Assembly (NCBI RefSeq): GCF_003971065.1 | Contig: NZ_RYDV01000001.1 | Location: 124,001-188,000 of the forward strand | Direction of reading: 5' to 3' | DNA from: Candidimonas sp. SYP-B2681 | GTDB lineage: Bacteria > Pseudomonadota > Gammaproteobacteria > Burkholderiales > Burkholderiaceae_B | Length of the DNA stretch: 64,000 nucleotides | Shown here: positions 45,875 through 55,024 of the stretch, piece after piece | Numbering within the stretch: position 1 is the first letter of the stretch | How the letters are laid out: each line of letters begins with the position of its first letter | Notes under the pieces: model-generated | Database searches by the model: none | What the model was told of the DNA's origin: nothing | Seen by the model: the letters and a program-made list of their open reading frames with translations, nothing else | Program-made: the position numbers and the translations under genes

Positions 45875-47569
45875 TCAGCTGAGGCGGCTCGCAGCTAGCG
45901 CCAGCGATGGATCAGCCGTCCCGGCCGTCCTGCCTTTGTACTCGATGTTTCCTGTGCCGGTATTCAACACCTCGATCGCCAAACGCAAGGTTTCGGCATC
46001 AACGGTCAGGCCACTTACCGTATTACCCAAATCATGTACCAAGGTGGCATTCTGATGCGTCACGCCATCCATCTGCGATATGGCCTGATTGATCTGATCC
46101 AGGCCACAAGACTGCTCCACCGAAGCGGTGGATATTTCGCCCATGATATCGGTGACTCGGCGTACGGACTCAACAATATCTTGCATAGTTTGGCCGGCGC
46201 GGTCGGCTTGCTGGGAACCGACTTCCATGCGGCTTACCGACTCGTCAATCAGCGTTTTGATTTCTTTGGCCGCCTGGGCGCTTTTTTGTGCCAGGCTGCG
46301 TACTTCGCCTGCCACCACGGCAAAGCCGCGTCCGGCTTCGCCGGCGCGGGCTGATTCCACCGCGGCGTTAAGCGCCAGAATGTTGGTCTGGAAGGCGATC
46401 GCTTCGATCAACGAGACGATGTCGCCAATTTTGCGCGAGCTCTCGTGGATGCCTTGCATGGTTGCCACCACGTCGCTGACGACGGCGCCGCCGCGCTGGG
46501 CGGTCTCCATGCTGGCGTCGGCGAGTTGCCGGGCCAGGCTGGCGTTGTCGGCATTCTGCCGCACGGTCACGGTAAGCTCTTCCATGCTGGCGGCGGTCTC
46601 TTGCAGGGATGCGGCCTGGTCTTCGGTGCGGGCCGACAAGTTGGTGTTGTTGGCGTCCAGAATTTCGGCGCTGCGTGCCGTGGCGTAGACACCGATGTGC
46701 ACGTCGTTGGCGATGCCCATCAGGCTTTTGCGCATCAAGTCCAGGTAAAAGAACAAGGTGCCCACTTCGCCGGCTTGGTCGGTGTCGATGTCGATGCGCA
46801 GATTGCCGGCAGCCACCTGGCGCGCTACCTTGGCGGCGCTGTCTAGGGGTTTGATGATGCGCTGAGCAATATGCCAGCCGTAGGCGAGGTTGGCGGCAGT
46901 TATCAGGCTTAGCGCGCCGACTCCCCACCATTGGTATCCGGGGGGAAAGCCGCCGTTTACGGCAAACCATACTGATGCGGCCACTGTCGCGGTGGTGGCC
47001 ACGGCCATGCGGAACATGCCGGCGCCTAAGGTATTGTGAAAGGGCTGGCCAATCACGTCGATGGCCCGGCGCCATCCTGCACGGACGCGCTTGCCTTCCT
47101 TTACGGCATAGCCTCGCGTGTTTCCGGTTCGGATGTCGTCGTAGAAGTCTTCTGCCGCTTCTATCTGTTCAACGCTGGGCTTCACGCGAACCGATGCGTA
47201 GCCGGTGATTTGATCATGCTCGTAGATGGGCATGACGTTGGCCAGCACCCAGTAAAAGCCGCCGTCTTTACGGCGATTTTTGACGAGACCGAGCCATGGT
47301 TTACCGCTGTGCAGGGTGTCCCATAGATCTTGAAACGCCTCTTCCGGCATGTCAGGGTGCCGCACAAGGTTATGGGGCTTGCCGATAAGCTCTTCTCGCG
47401 TATAGCCGCTGATTTCGACGAAGGCCGCATTGGCGTAGACGATGCGGCCTTTGGTATCGGTTTTGGAAATCAGATACTGGTCGTGGCGTACTTTCGTTTC
47501 GATGTTATTGATAGGTAAATTTTTACGCATGAGCCGTGTTACCAGCGAAGCCGCCATTTTGGCGAACAT
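45875..47569 (-). CDS. Aer-like PAS-domain chemoreceptor
   Basis: 564 residues with an N-terminal PAS domain (about 20-135: YLISKTDTKGRIVYANAAFV, IGKPHNLVRHPDMPEEAFQD) of the Aer type, which binds FAD and senses redox state. Two short membrane segments lie near 185-225, with no large periplasmic loop. HAMP and a signalling domain follow ([20 protein letters not shown]). The function is probably aerotaxis/energy taxis. Possible internal starts lie at residues 5 and 14. The C-terminus has no W-x-x-F tail, as in Aer. Confidence 0.9.
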   Translation of the reverse strand: MFAKMAASLVTRLMRKNLPINNIETKVRHDQYLISKTDTKGRIVYANAAFVEISGYTREELIGKPHNLVRHPDMPEEAFQDLWDTLHSGKPWLGLVKNRRKDGGFYWVLANVMPIYEHDQITGYASVRVKPSVEQIEAAEDFYDDIRTGNTRGYAVKEGKRVRAGWRRAIDVIGQPFHNTLGAGMFRMAVATTATVAASVWFAVNGGFPPGYQWWGVGALSLITAANLAYGWHIAQRIIKPLDSAAKVARQVAAGNLRIDIDTDQAGEVGTLFFYLDLMRKSLMGIANDVHIGVYATARSAEILDANNTNLSARTEDQAASLQETAASMEELTVTVRQNADNASLARQLADASMETAQRGGAVVSDVVATMQGIHESSRKIGDIVSLIEAIAFQTNILALNAAVESARAGEAGRGFAVVAGEVRSLAQKSAQAAKEIKTLIDESVSRMEVGSQQADRAGQTMQDIVESVRRVTDIMGEISTASVEQSCGLDQINQAISQMDGVTHQNATLVHDLGNTVSGLTVDAETLRLAIEVLNTGTGNIEYKGRTAGTADPSLALAASRLS

Positions 47570-47715
47570 CGGAAGTGTGAATTTAAAATGAAGGGGAAAG
47601 GGCGCGAATGTGGCAGCTCGCCAAGGATTAAATGGTCTTGTCTTGAATCAATTGCAGTGTTTTTGTAATAAGGCGATTATACCCATACTCGCTTTAAGGT
47701 TATTCAAGCAACAAA

Positions 47716-47745
47716 AAGGCTGATTCCATTTATGGAATCAGCCTT
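47716..47745 (-). terminator. Rho-independent terminator of the TRAP operon
   Basis: Perfect 14-bp stem (AAGGCTGATTCCAT / ATGGAATCAGCCTT) with a 2-base loop, followed on the minus strand by TTT. It lies 23 bases beyond the dctM stop. Confidence 0.85.
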
Positions 47746-47767
47746 GAGGGACTTCAGGTCTTTATTA

Positions 47768-49675
47768 TTATTTGTACAGTGTCTCCGGCAGCCACATGCC
47801 AATTGCGGGGAATATATACAGCAGGACAATGCCCAGTATCTGAATTCCCATGAACGGCAACATGCCTGCAAAGATTTGGTTAAGCGTTACATGAGACGGC
47901 GCTACCCCCTTTAGATAAAAGGCCGACATGGCAACAGGCGGCGACAGGAAGGCCGTTTGCAAGTTCATGGCTACCAACAGACCGAAGAACAGCGGGTCGA
48001 TCTGGTAGTGAGCCAACAACGGCAGGAATATGGGCATGAAAATCACGATGATTTCAGTCCATTCCAGCGGCCAACCCAGCAAGAAGATCACCACCTGGGC
48101 CAGTATCAGGAATTGCATGGGGGATAGATCCATGCCCAGTACCCAGGAGTTAATAATCTCCTGTCCGCCCAATAGCGCAAAGGCAGCCGAAAATATACTG
48201 GACCCCACAAACAGCCAGCACACCATGGCGCTGGTCTTGGCCGCCAGATACACCGATTCCTTCATCATTGCCAGGTTAAGGCGCCGGTAAGCCAAGGCTA
48301 ACAGTATCCCGCCGAAGGACCCCATTGCCGCCGCTTCTGATGGCGTTGCCAGCCCGAACACAATACTACCCAGCACCGCCATGATCATGACGGCCAGCGG
48401 GAAGAACGAGCCCAGCAACATCTTGAAGATTTCCAGGCGGGCAAAGGTGAAGATCGCGTAAAAGATCAGCATTGCGATCGTGCCGACGGCCAGTAGAATC
48501 CAGTACGTCATGGACGCCGGCTGGCGTTCGGCTTCTGCGGCGGCAGGTTCTTCCGCTGCAGCCTGTTCGATGGCAGGTGCCTCGGCCGCCGTCGCTACCG
48601 TTTCAACCGCGGGCAGTCCGCCTTCGACCTCTGGTTCTTGCAGGCCGCCACTATCCAAATGGGTCGAGGTGTCAGCGCCGGATGCAAAACCCATTTCCTC
48701 TAGACCGCTGGCGAGCTGCGGAAGAGGCGCGGTGACCATTTTGTAGCTTAGTCCCATGACGGCCACGAAAACCAGAGCGGGCAGCAAGGCAACGACCAAG
48801 TTATTGAAAAGTGTACGCATGGGCACATCGGCGTTGCGCTTGCCTTTCATAGCAGTGAGCAGGCCGGGAACCGTGCGATTGCTTATGGTGCCGCTAATGG
48901 CTTCGGCAAATGCCGGCAGTTTTACCTTGCGGTCTTCTTCCGACAAGGGAGGCGCCATTTTTGGCCTTACCTTGGCCACGATCATGATATATACGACGTA
49001 TAAACCCGCCAGCATGATGCCGGGGAAGAATGCGCCTGCATATAGTTTCACCACCGACACACCAGCGACAGCGCCATAGACAATCAGCAGCACCGAGGGC
49101 GGAATAAGAATACCCAGGCAACCGCCAGCGGTAATGGCACCGGCCGTCAGCTTGATGTCGTAGCCAGCCTTGAGCATGGCTGGTAAGGCCAACAGACCCA
49201 TCAAGGTGACGACAGCGCCCACAATACCCGTTGCGGTGGCGAACACGGCGCAGGTAATGACGGTGGCCACAGCCAGCGAACCGGGAACGCGTGCCATAGC
49301 CAAGTGCAGGCTTCGAAACAGCTTCTCGATCAGGTTGGCGCGCTCGACCAGGTAACCCATGAAAATAAACAAGGGTACGGCGATAAGCACGTCGTTGGTC
49401 ATGACCGCATAGGTGCGCAAGACCATCAGGTCGAGCGTTTGCTCGATGGCGACTTGCGGGCCCATGTTGCGGTAGGCGATGTAGGTAAATATCACCCCCA
49501 TGCCCATCAGGGTGAATGCAGTCGGAAAACCCAACATGATCGTGACCACGATCAGACCCAGCATCAATAAGCCCAGGTGACCATTGGTGATGTCGGCGGG
49601 TGCCGGCATGAAAATTACTAGGGCGATAATAACGGCGGCCAATATAGAGAGGCCAAACCAGACTTCTTTCCTCAT
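47768..49675 (-). CDS. dctM: TRAP transporter large permease DctM, with central insertion
   Basis: Main membrane subunit of a TRAP-type organic-anion importer. The 635-residue protein has the DctM domains at both ends (LLMLGLIVVTIMLGFPTAFT; FGLATPSEAAAMGSFGGILL; LLGWPLEWTEIIVIFMPIFL). Usual DctM proteins have about 425-450 residues. The excess is a segment around 250-410 that includes an extra membrane helix and an Ala/Glu-rich stretch (IEQAAAEEPAAAEAERQPAS). It overlaps dctQ by 4 bases. The substrate is unknown; the mannitol/chloroaromatic subgroup is the closest match in style. Confidence 0.88.
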   Translation of the reverse strand: MRKEVWFGLSILAAVIIALVIFMPAPADITNGHLGLLMLGLIVVTIMLGFPTAFTLMGMGVIFTYIAYRNMGPQVAIEQTLDLMVLRTYAVMTNDVLIAVPLFIFMGYLVERANLIEKLFRSLHLAMARVPGSLAVATVITCAVFATATGIVGAVVTLMGLLALPAMLKAGYDIKLTAGAITAGGCLGILIPPSVLLIVYGAVAGVSVVKLYAGAFFPGIMLAGLYVVYIMIVAKVRPKMAPPLSEEDRKVKLPAFAEAISGTISNRTVPGLLTAMKGKRNADVPMRTLFNNLVVALLPALVFVAVMGLSYKMVTAPLPQLASGLEEMGFASGADTSTHLDSGGLQEPEVEGGLPAVETVATAAEAPAIEQAAAEEPAAAEAERQPASMTYWILLAVGTIAMLIFYAIFTFARLEIFKMLLGSFFPLAVMIMAVLGSIVFGLATPSEAAAMGSFGGILLALAYRRLNLAMMKESVYLAAKTSAMVCWLFVGSSIFSAAFALLGGQEIINSWVLGMDLSPMQFLILAQVVIFLLGWPLEWTEIIVIFMPIFLPLLAHYQIDPLFFGLLVAMNLQTAFLSPPVAMSAFYLKGVAPSHVTLNQIFAGMLPFMGIQILGIVLLYIFPAIGMWLPETLYK

Positions 49676-50295
49676 GGTTGGCTTCCTTTCTGTTGTTCCA
49701 CGATCGGGTTCAGGTCATTGATGTCTTCGGTGACGTGAACCATGTCCTTGAGTTTGTCGACGTCGACTTCTTCCACGTCTTTATCGCGCTTGGGCCAGTG
49801 GCCGCGCTTCAGGCATTCAATGCAGTACACGACTTCTACAAAGCCTTGGAACAGCAGGGTCATGCCCGCAAAGGGAATGATCGCCTTGAAGGGGTAAATG
49901 GGCGGGCCGTCGGCGGTGATCGTCGAGTGTTCGGCGATTGCCCACGATTCGCCGGCATAGTTATAGCCGGCCCAGCACAAGGCGATGACGCCAGGAAAGA
50001 AGAAAAGAATGTAAAGCGTCAGATCCAGTCCGGCTTGCAGGCGCGGAGGAAAGAAACCATACAGTACGTCGCCGCGCACGTGTCCGTTTTTGGACAGGGT
50101 GTAGGCGCCGGCCATCATGAACAGGGCGCCATACATCATGTTCATGGCGTCGAACGCCCATGCGTGGGGCGCGCCCAGGGCGTATCGTGAAAACACTTCA
50201 TATGTCACGAATAGGGTCAGGACCAGGACGAACCAGCCGAACAGCTGGCCGATCCAGGTATTGACCCGGTCAATTAATAGCAAAATACTTTGCAT
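49672..50295 (-). CDS. dctQ: TRAP transporter small permease DctQ
   Basis: Small four-helix membrane subunit of the TRAP system. At 207 residues it has the DctQ pattern (WIGQLFGWFVLVLTLFVTYE, NGHVRGDVLYGFFPPRLQAG). A charged C-terminal extension (about 165-207) is not typical. Its start lies 139 bases after dctP, with a terminator-like hairpin between them. Confidence 0.88.
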   Translation of the reverse strand: MQSILLLIDRVNTWIGQLFGWFVLVLTLFVTYEVFSRYALGAPHAWAFDAMNMMYGALFMMAGAYTLSKNGHVRGDVLYGFFPPRLQAGLDLTLYILFFFPGVIALCWAGYNYAGESWAIAEHSTITADGPPIYPFKAIIPFAGMTLLFQGFVEVVYCIECLKRGHWPKRDKDVEEVDVDKLKDMVHVTEDINDLNPIVEQQKGSQP

Positions 50296-50381
50296 GGCAG
50301 ATTCACCTTGCTGGGGAAAGCAGCAGAAGCAGTCGACGCGGCGATATACGCCGGTTCGCTTCTGGGCAACCGATTAAAAAC

Positions 50382-50404
50382 ACCACCCCGAACAGCAGGG
50401 TGGT
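50382..50404 (-). terminator. Internal terminator/attenuator between dctP and dctQ
   Basis: On the minus strand a 7-bp stem (ACCACCC / GGGTGGT) with 9-base loop is followed by GTTTTTAAT. Such a partial terminator would lower the membrane subunits relative to the binding protein. Confidence 0.7.
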
Positions 50405-50434
50405 ATTCGATGCGACACAGCCAAAGGCTAAGGC

Positions 50435-51607
50435 TTAGCTCTTTTTAGCAGCGGGAGCGGCTGCTTTGCGGCCAAAGTAGTGGTTGTAAGCCATGCGACG
50501 ATTATTGTTGGTGTCCATGTCCCATGCCAGCGCGCGCGAGGCAAATGCCCGTTGTGACGCTTCGATTTCCTTGAACATAGGATTGGTCTCGCCTTTTTTG
50601 GTCACGATCTGGTCCCACACCGTAAGCTGCTGCTGCAAGATGGCGTCGGGTGTTTTGTAGAACTTCACGTTGTCTTCTTTTTGCAGCTTGATGTAGTCTT
50701 GGGAATAGCGGTCGACCGCCTTCCAAGACATATCGGCCGACGAGGCTTCCACCGCGTTAGCGATAATGGCCTTCATTTTGGCGGGCAGCGCGGCGTATTT
50801 ATCTTTGTTGAAGATAATTTCGAACGTTTCCGACGACTGGTGGAAGCTTTGCAGCATGCAGACCTTCGACACGTCGGGGAAGCCCAGCAAGCGGTCGGAT
50901 GTGGCGTTATTGAATTCAGCGCCGTCGAGCAGGCCGCGATCAAGGGCAGGAACGATTTCGCCGCCTGGCAGCGCGTTAACCGCAGCGCCCATGGCCGTGA
51001 ATAGGTCAATCGCCAGGCCGTTGGTGCGGAACTTCAGGCCTTTAATGTCTTCAGCTTTGGTGATGGGTTTTTTGAACCAGCCAAAAGGTTGAGTCGGCAT
51101 TGGGCCGCTTAGGAAGGATTCAACGTTGCCGCCGATAGACTGATACAGCTTGGCCAGCAGTTCTTTACCGCCGCCGTATTTGTGCCATGCCAGGATTTGA
51201 TTGGCGTCCATGCCGAAAGCAGGGCCTGACGAAAACAGCGCGAGCGCGTTTTGTTTTCCGTAGTTGTAACCCAGTACGCCGTGGCCGCCGTCTAGCGTTC
51301 CTTTGGATACGGCATCAAGCAGCGCGAATGCGGGTACGACGGCGCCGGCGGGCAAGACTTCGATCTTCAGTTCGCCCCCAGTCATGTCATTGATTTTTTT
51401 GGCGAAGTCCAGCGCGAATTCGTGGAAAATATCGACGGTGGGCCAGGTGCTTTGGAAGCGAAAGTTAATAGGGGTTTGCGCACTGACGATAGAAGGGAAT
51501 CCCATCGAAACGACGGCGGCGGTTCCCGCAGCTGCCCCGCCTAAAAACTGCCGGCGTGACGACTTGCCTTGAACTACTGTGTCCACTACGTTTGAACTAC
51601 TTTTCAT
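50435..51607 (-). CDS. dctP: TRAP transporter substrate-binding protein DctP
   Basis: Periplasmic receptor of the TRAP importer, 390 residues. The N-terminus has a twin-arginine signal (SSRRQFLGG, Arg18-Arg19) followed by a hydrophobic run and a cleavage region near VSAQ, so it is probably exported folded by Tat. The DctP fold follows (FRFQSTWPTVDIFHEFALDF, EDIKGLKFRTNGLAIDLFTA). The FRTNG arginine, which binds the ligand carboxylate in the family, is present. Confidence 0.9.
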   Translation of the reverse strand: MKSSSNVVDTVVQGKSSRRQFLGGAAAGTAAVVSMGFPSIVSAQTPINFRFQSTWPTVDIFHEFALDFAKKINDMTGGELKIEVLPAGAVVPAFALLDAVSKGTLDGGHGVLGYNYGKQNALALFSSGPAFGMDANQILAWHKYGGGKELLAKLYQSIGGNVESFLSGPMPTQPFGWFKKPITKAEDIKGLKFRTNGLAIDLFTAMGAAVNALPGGEIVPALDRGLLDGAEFNNATSDRLLGFPDVSKVCMLQSFHQSSETFEIIFNKDKYAALPAKMKAIIANAVEASSADMSWKAVDRYSQDYIKLQKEDNVKFYKTPDAILQQQLTVWDQIVTKKGETNPMFKEIEASQRAFASRALAWDMDTNNNRRMAYNHYFGRKAAAPAAKKS

Positions 51608-51769
51608 TTCTTTGTCTCCTGGGCTTTATTTACTATATGTCGTTGGTTGTAACTTGGTACAAATTCTCAACTGCCGTCGCATTTATAGGCTATCCAAATA
51701 CACGCGTCAACAATCGTTAACCTTGATAAAACAAGCCTTTATCGAAGGGCCGCGACGGCTGAAAGGAAG

Positions 51770-51937
51770 ATGAAAGCCAGCATACATGCGGCCTGCACAG
51801 AAGCTTCAGGCCTAAAGCTTCTGCAGCGAAGGGCCGCATGGGTGCTGGTCGAGCAGGGTTATTACGTAGACGTTTTAGAGTTTTTTTCGTCGAAGTGTGG
51901 CGAATATGGACCTGGGGCTAACGTTTTACGGCATTAA
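51770..51937 (+). CDS. Possible small protein (55 residues)
   Basis: An ATG frame with GGAAG immediately upstream encodes MKASIHAACTEASGLKLLQR and VEQGYYVDVLEFFSSKCGEY. It has no family I recognise, and the ribosome site is too close to be ideal. The nested palindrome at 51786-51839 lies inside the frame. Low confidence; it may not be expressed. Confidence 0.28.
   Translation: MKASIHAACTEASGLKLLQRRAAWVLVEQGYYVDVLEFFSSKCGEYGPGANVLRH
51786..51839. repeat. Nested inverted repeat upstream of dctP
   Basis: Outer arms ATGCGGCC / GGCCGCAT enclose a near-perfect 26-base palindrome (CAGAAGCTTCAGG / CCTAAAGCTTCTG, one mismatch). It is about 180 bases upstream of the dctP start. It could be an operator, a hairpin in a leader or a cruciform. 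Confidence 0.65.
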
Positions 51938-52116
51938 GCCGGTCGGCGGGCCCCGCCGCCGCGATTGCGTTGACTGGTTTGATCTTGTCCGGTGCCGATC
52001 TGATCGGTGTGGCCCTCTTTCTTGCTGCGGTTTTGCTGGTCACCGTGGCTGCGTTGATCTTCGCGAGCACGATCATCTTTCTGGGGGTTTTCAGTGGGCT
52101 TTTGACGAGTCGTCAT
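51934..52116 (-). CDS. Small, highly hydrophilic protein
   Basis: 60 residues, MTTRQKPTENPQKDDRARED followed by a Gln/Arg/Gly/Ser-rich, probably disordered sequence. AGAGG lies 9 bases upstream of the ATG, which favours this strand over the hydrophobic antisense frame (TTG start at 51970). Small proteins of this composition are often stress-related, but nothing here shows a function. Confidence 0.5.
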   Translation of the reverse strand: MTTRQKPTENPQKDDRAREDQRSHGDQQNRSKKEGHTDQIGTGQDQTSQRNRGGGARRPA

Positions 52117-52307
52117 GGTGGTATACCTCTAAGAAAAGTTGCACTATTTCTTAGCAAACGTCGTACCTAACCGGTCTTCAGCATTTCGCAGCATTGCTAC
52201 CACGCAATGGTAACTTTACGGGGTGATCAAGCGACCAATGCGCCCAGTGATACATGCGAGGGCGTATCATTTCATGGCAGCCCCGTCGTCTCTACGGAGT
52301 ATGAATC

Positions 52308-53786
52308 ATGACCGCGCAAACCATGGCCGTAAAGAAAGCCTCATTTCCCATTGCCTTGATTGGGGGTGTGGTAGCGCTGATTGCCATTCTGCTTTTGCCT
52401 ACGCCGGCCGACCTTCCCGTCGCTGGGCATCGCATGCTGGCCATTTTGGTATTTGCCGTGGTGATCTGGATCACCGAAGCGGTATCGTATGAAGTCAGTG
52501 CGCTCATGATCGTGACCCTCATCGCTTTCCTGATCGGTATGGCTCCGACGGTCGCCGACCCTTCAGTTACTTATGGTACGTCGGCTGGCCTTTCGTTCGC
52601 TTTGGCGGGGTTCTCGAATTCGGCGCTGGCTTTGGTGGCTGGAGCCCTTTTCATTGCTGCAGCAATGACGCACACCGGACTTGACCAGCGTATCGCCTTG
52701 AAAACGTTAAGCACGATCGGCACCAGCACGCAGCGCATATTTATCGGCGCGATCGCTGTGGTTATCATCCTGAGCTTTCTGGTACCCAGCGCGACGGCCC
52801 GCAGCGCGGCGGTGGTGCCCATCATGGTTGGCATTATTGCGGCGTTCGGTATAGAAAAACGCTCGAATTTTGCAGCGGGCCTGATGATTATCGTGGCCCA
52901 AGGCACCAGCATTTGGAACGTAGGCATCCAGACGGCTGCAGCGCAAAATCTACTGACTGTCGGATTCATGGAAAAGATGTTGGGCGCCAAAGTGACCTGG
53001 TCTGACTGGCTAATTGCCGGTGCGCCTTGGGCGTTGATGATGTCTGCCGTGCTGATCTTCGTGGTCCTGAAGATGCTGCCGCCGGAGACCCGCAGCTTTG
53101 AAGGTGGCAAAGGCGCTGTCGCCCAATCCTTGGCCGATCAAGGTCCCATGACAGGTCCGCAAAAGCGGCTTATGTTGGTGTCAGTGGCACTTCTTCTGCT
53201 GTGGGCCACTGGCGGAAAATTGCATAGCTTCGACACAACCTCGACCACATTCGCTGGCCTCGTATGCCTGATGTTGCCGAGGTTCGGGGTGATGACCTGG
53301 AAAGATGTGCAGTCGCGCATTCCTTGGGGAACCGTCGTTGTGTTCGGCGTAGGCATCAGCTTGGGTACCGCCTTGTTGACCACCCAGGCGGGACAGTGGC
53401 TCGGTGATCAAGTGGTAAGCCGTACCGGACTTGATCAAATCGGTACCCTGGCCGTTTTTGCTATTTTGGCCGCCTTTCTCATCGTGATACACCTGGGATT
53501 CGCCAGCGCTACGGCGCTTACTTCGGCCATGCTGCCCATCATGATTTCAGTGCTTACTGCGTTACCGGGTGACTTCAATCGTTTGGGGATGACGATGCTG
53601 TTTGGCTTTGTCATGAGCTATGGTTTCATCTTGCCGATTAACGCACCACAGAATATGGTTTGCCTGGGTACCGACACGTTCAATCCCCGGCAATTTGCCA
53701 AAGTCGGAACAATCGTTACTGTGGTCGGCTATGCCTTAATGCTGATCTTTGGCGCGACCTACTGGCGTTGGCTGGGGTGGATGTAA
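52308..53786 (+). CDS. SLC13/DASS-family anion symporter
   Basis: 492-residue membrane protein with about 12 helices, of the divalent-anion:sodium symporter family (dicarboxylates, citrate or sulfate). Family motifs are visible: AILVFAVVIWITEAVSYEVS near the start, the SNT-like motif region VPSATARSAAVVPIMVGIIA and IHLGFASATALTSAMLPIMI near the end. CGGAG lies 8 bases before the ATG. The exact anion cannot be inferred; it stands alone. Confidence 0.88.
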   Translation: MTAQTMAVKKASFPIALIGGVVALIAILLLPTPADLPVAGHRMLAILVFAVVIWITEAVSYEVSALMIVTLIAFLIGMAPTVADPSVTYGTSAGLSFALAGFSNSALALVAGALFIAAAMTHTGLDQRIALKTLSTIGTSTQRIFIGAIAVVIILSFLVPSATARSAAVVPIMVGIIAAFGIEKRSNFAAGLMIIVAQGTSIWNVGIQTAAAQNLLTVGFMEKMLGAKVTWSDWLIAGAPWALMMSAVLIFVVLKMLPPETRSFEGGKGAVAQSLADQGPMTGPQKRLMLVSVALLLLWATGGKLHSFDTTSTTFAGLVCLMLPRFGVMTWKDVQSRIPWGTVVVFGVGISLGTALLTTQAGQWLGDQVVSRTGLDQIGTLAVFAILAAFLIVIHLGFASATALTSAMLPIMISVLTALPGDFNRLGMTMLFGFVMSYGFILPINAPQNMVCLGTDTFNPRQFAKVGTIVTVVGYALMLIFGATYWRWLGWM

Positions 53787-53836
53787 CGTAGCGTTCGTTT
53801 CCTGAGTGGGTTTTATCACTTCCAAAGGTGGATGTC

Positions 53837-54418
53837 ATGACCGATCCCGAACGTCCTGTTGATACGCATAATACGGCACTGGCCGATGCCTTGACGGCCC
53901 TTCGGGCCCATTGGGGCTGGTTTGTGGCGCTGGGTGTGATGTTGCTGGTGCTGGGCACAATTGCGATTATCCATATCGTTGGGGCAACCTTGGTCAGCGT
54001 ACTGTTCATCGGTATATTGATGCTGATCGGGGGCATTGGTCAGTTGATACATGCGTGGCGCGTCAGGGACTGGGCCGGATTCCTATTCTGGACGGTCAGC
54101 GGTCTGTTCTACGCAGGCGCAGGGGTTCTGGCTATCGTCAATCCGGTGGCTGGCGCTTCGCTGCTAACCTTGCTTTTCGGGGCCTCGCTTATTGCGGTAG
54201 GCGCCTTGCGTTTGTGGATCTGGCTCAATAATCGCGCGCAGCAAGGCGCCGGATGGCTAGCGCTGTCTGGCGTCATCACGCTGCTAACAGGGATCTTGAT
54301 CGCCATCAACTGGCCCGGGAACAGCGTGTGGATATTAGGCTTGCTGTTGGCGATCGATCTGTTTCTTCAAGGGTGGGCCGCACTCTTTATGGGGCTGGCG
54401 CTGCGCGCAAAGCAATAA
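53837..54418 (+). CDS. HdeD-family membrane protein
   Basis: 193 residues with about six membrane helices in the internally repeated pattern of HdeD (WGWFVALGVMLLVLGTIAII; GLFYAGAGVLAIVNPVAGAS). HdeD is linked to acid resistance at high cell density in E. coli. The ATG start has AAAGGTGG upstream; a GTG 9 bases earlier is less likely. It follows the symporter gene by 50 bases. Confidence 0.85.
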   Translation: MTDPERPVDTHNTALADALTALRAHWGWFVALGVMLLVLGTIAIIHIVGATLVSVLFIGILMLIGGIGQLIHAWRVRDWAGFLFWTVSGLFYAGAGVLAIVNPVAGASLLTLLFGASLIAVGALRLWIWLNNRAQQGAGWLALSGVITLLTGILIAINWPGNSVWILGLLLAIDLFLQGWAALFMGLALRAKQ

Positions 54419-54442
54419 GTCGTGTAGCCCAGAACGGCAAGT

Positions 54443-54763
54443 TCACTCTCCTGCTACGACCGAGACATTGGGCTCCATGTTCCCTGTAGCTGATTTACCG
54501 GTACGCACCTTGGCAAGCCTCGCAATACCGCCGCGGCCGCTGGCTGCACGGGCGATGGCGGCGCTGCCGAGCGTCGCCATCAAGGCCCGGCTGATCGGTG
54601 ACGCGCTGCGTCGGGCTCGCCATAGTAATAAGGTACCCAAAGCAAACACCATCATGTGTTCGCCCGGAAAATCTGGCCGTTCGTTGTCAATTTTTTTGAG
54701 GGCGTTGAATAGAGATGTAGTTTCTTTCTTGGCGTTATCAATGGTGGCGGGCAGGGTGTTCAT
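54443..54763 (-). CDS. Small membrane-associated protein of unknown function
   Basis: 106 residues starting MNTLPATIDNAKKETTSLFN, with an excellent ribosome site (AAGGAG, 7 bases from the ATG). A short hydrophobic stretch (MMVFALGTLLLW, about 37-48) and a Ser/Ala/Gly-rich basic C-terminus are seen. I do not recognise the family. Confidence 0.6.
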   Translation of the reverse strand: MNTLPATIDNAKKETTSLFNALKKIDNERPDFPGEHMMVFALGTLLLWRARRSASPISRALMATLGSAAIARAASGRGGIARLAKVRTGKSATGNMEPNVSVVAGE

Positions 54764-54835
54764 TTAAAGGCTCCTTGTAGGGGGGTTACAAGGGTCCAAC
54801 GGTGGGCAAGCCGTGTGCCACTACCGACGGCGACA

Positions 54836-55024
54836 TTAGGTCAGTGCTTCATCGACGTCGATAACTCGATATGGATACGCCACGCACAGCAGGTTGCGGG
54901 TCGCGGATTCATCGGCTTCCTGGCGAGACCGGAAAAAACTCATGGCTCCATCTTTTAGTGTATTGACTATCGGAACCAGCACATCGTCGTCGCGTTCTAC
55001 CAGGATTATGTATCGGCCTGCCAT
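54836..55024 (-). CDS. Small protein of unknown function (62 residues)
   Basis: MAGRYIILVERDDDVLVPIV is followed by a short alpha/beta-like acidic sequence. AGGGA lies 7 bases before the ATG. The frame is compact, has no signal peptide and matches no family known to me. Confidence 0.5.
   Translation of the reverse strand: MAGRYIILVERDDDVLVPIVNTLKDGAMSFFRSRQEADESATRNLLCVAYPYRVIDVDEALT

Noticed and set aside
47600-47700. TATAAT upstream of the Aer-like receptor as a sigma-70 promoter
   Set aside because: The nearest TTGAAT-type -35 is 20 bases away, too far for a confident call; a sigma-28 reading also fails at the -10.
51970-52170. A hydrophobic 66-residue plus-strand frame resembling a membrane peptide
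   Set aside because: It is the antisense of a hydrophilic gene that has an ATG and a good ribosome site; antisense of hydrophilic codons gives hydrophobic residues. It would also need a TTG start.
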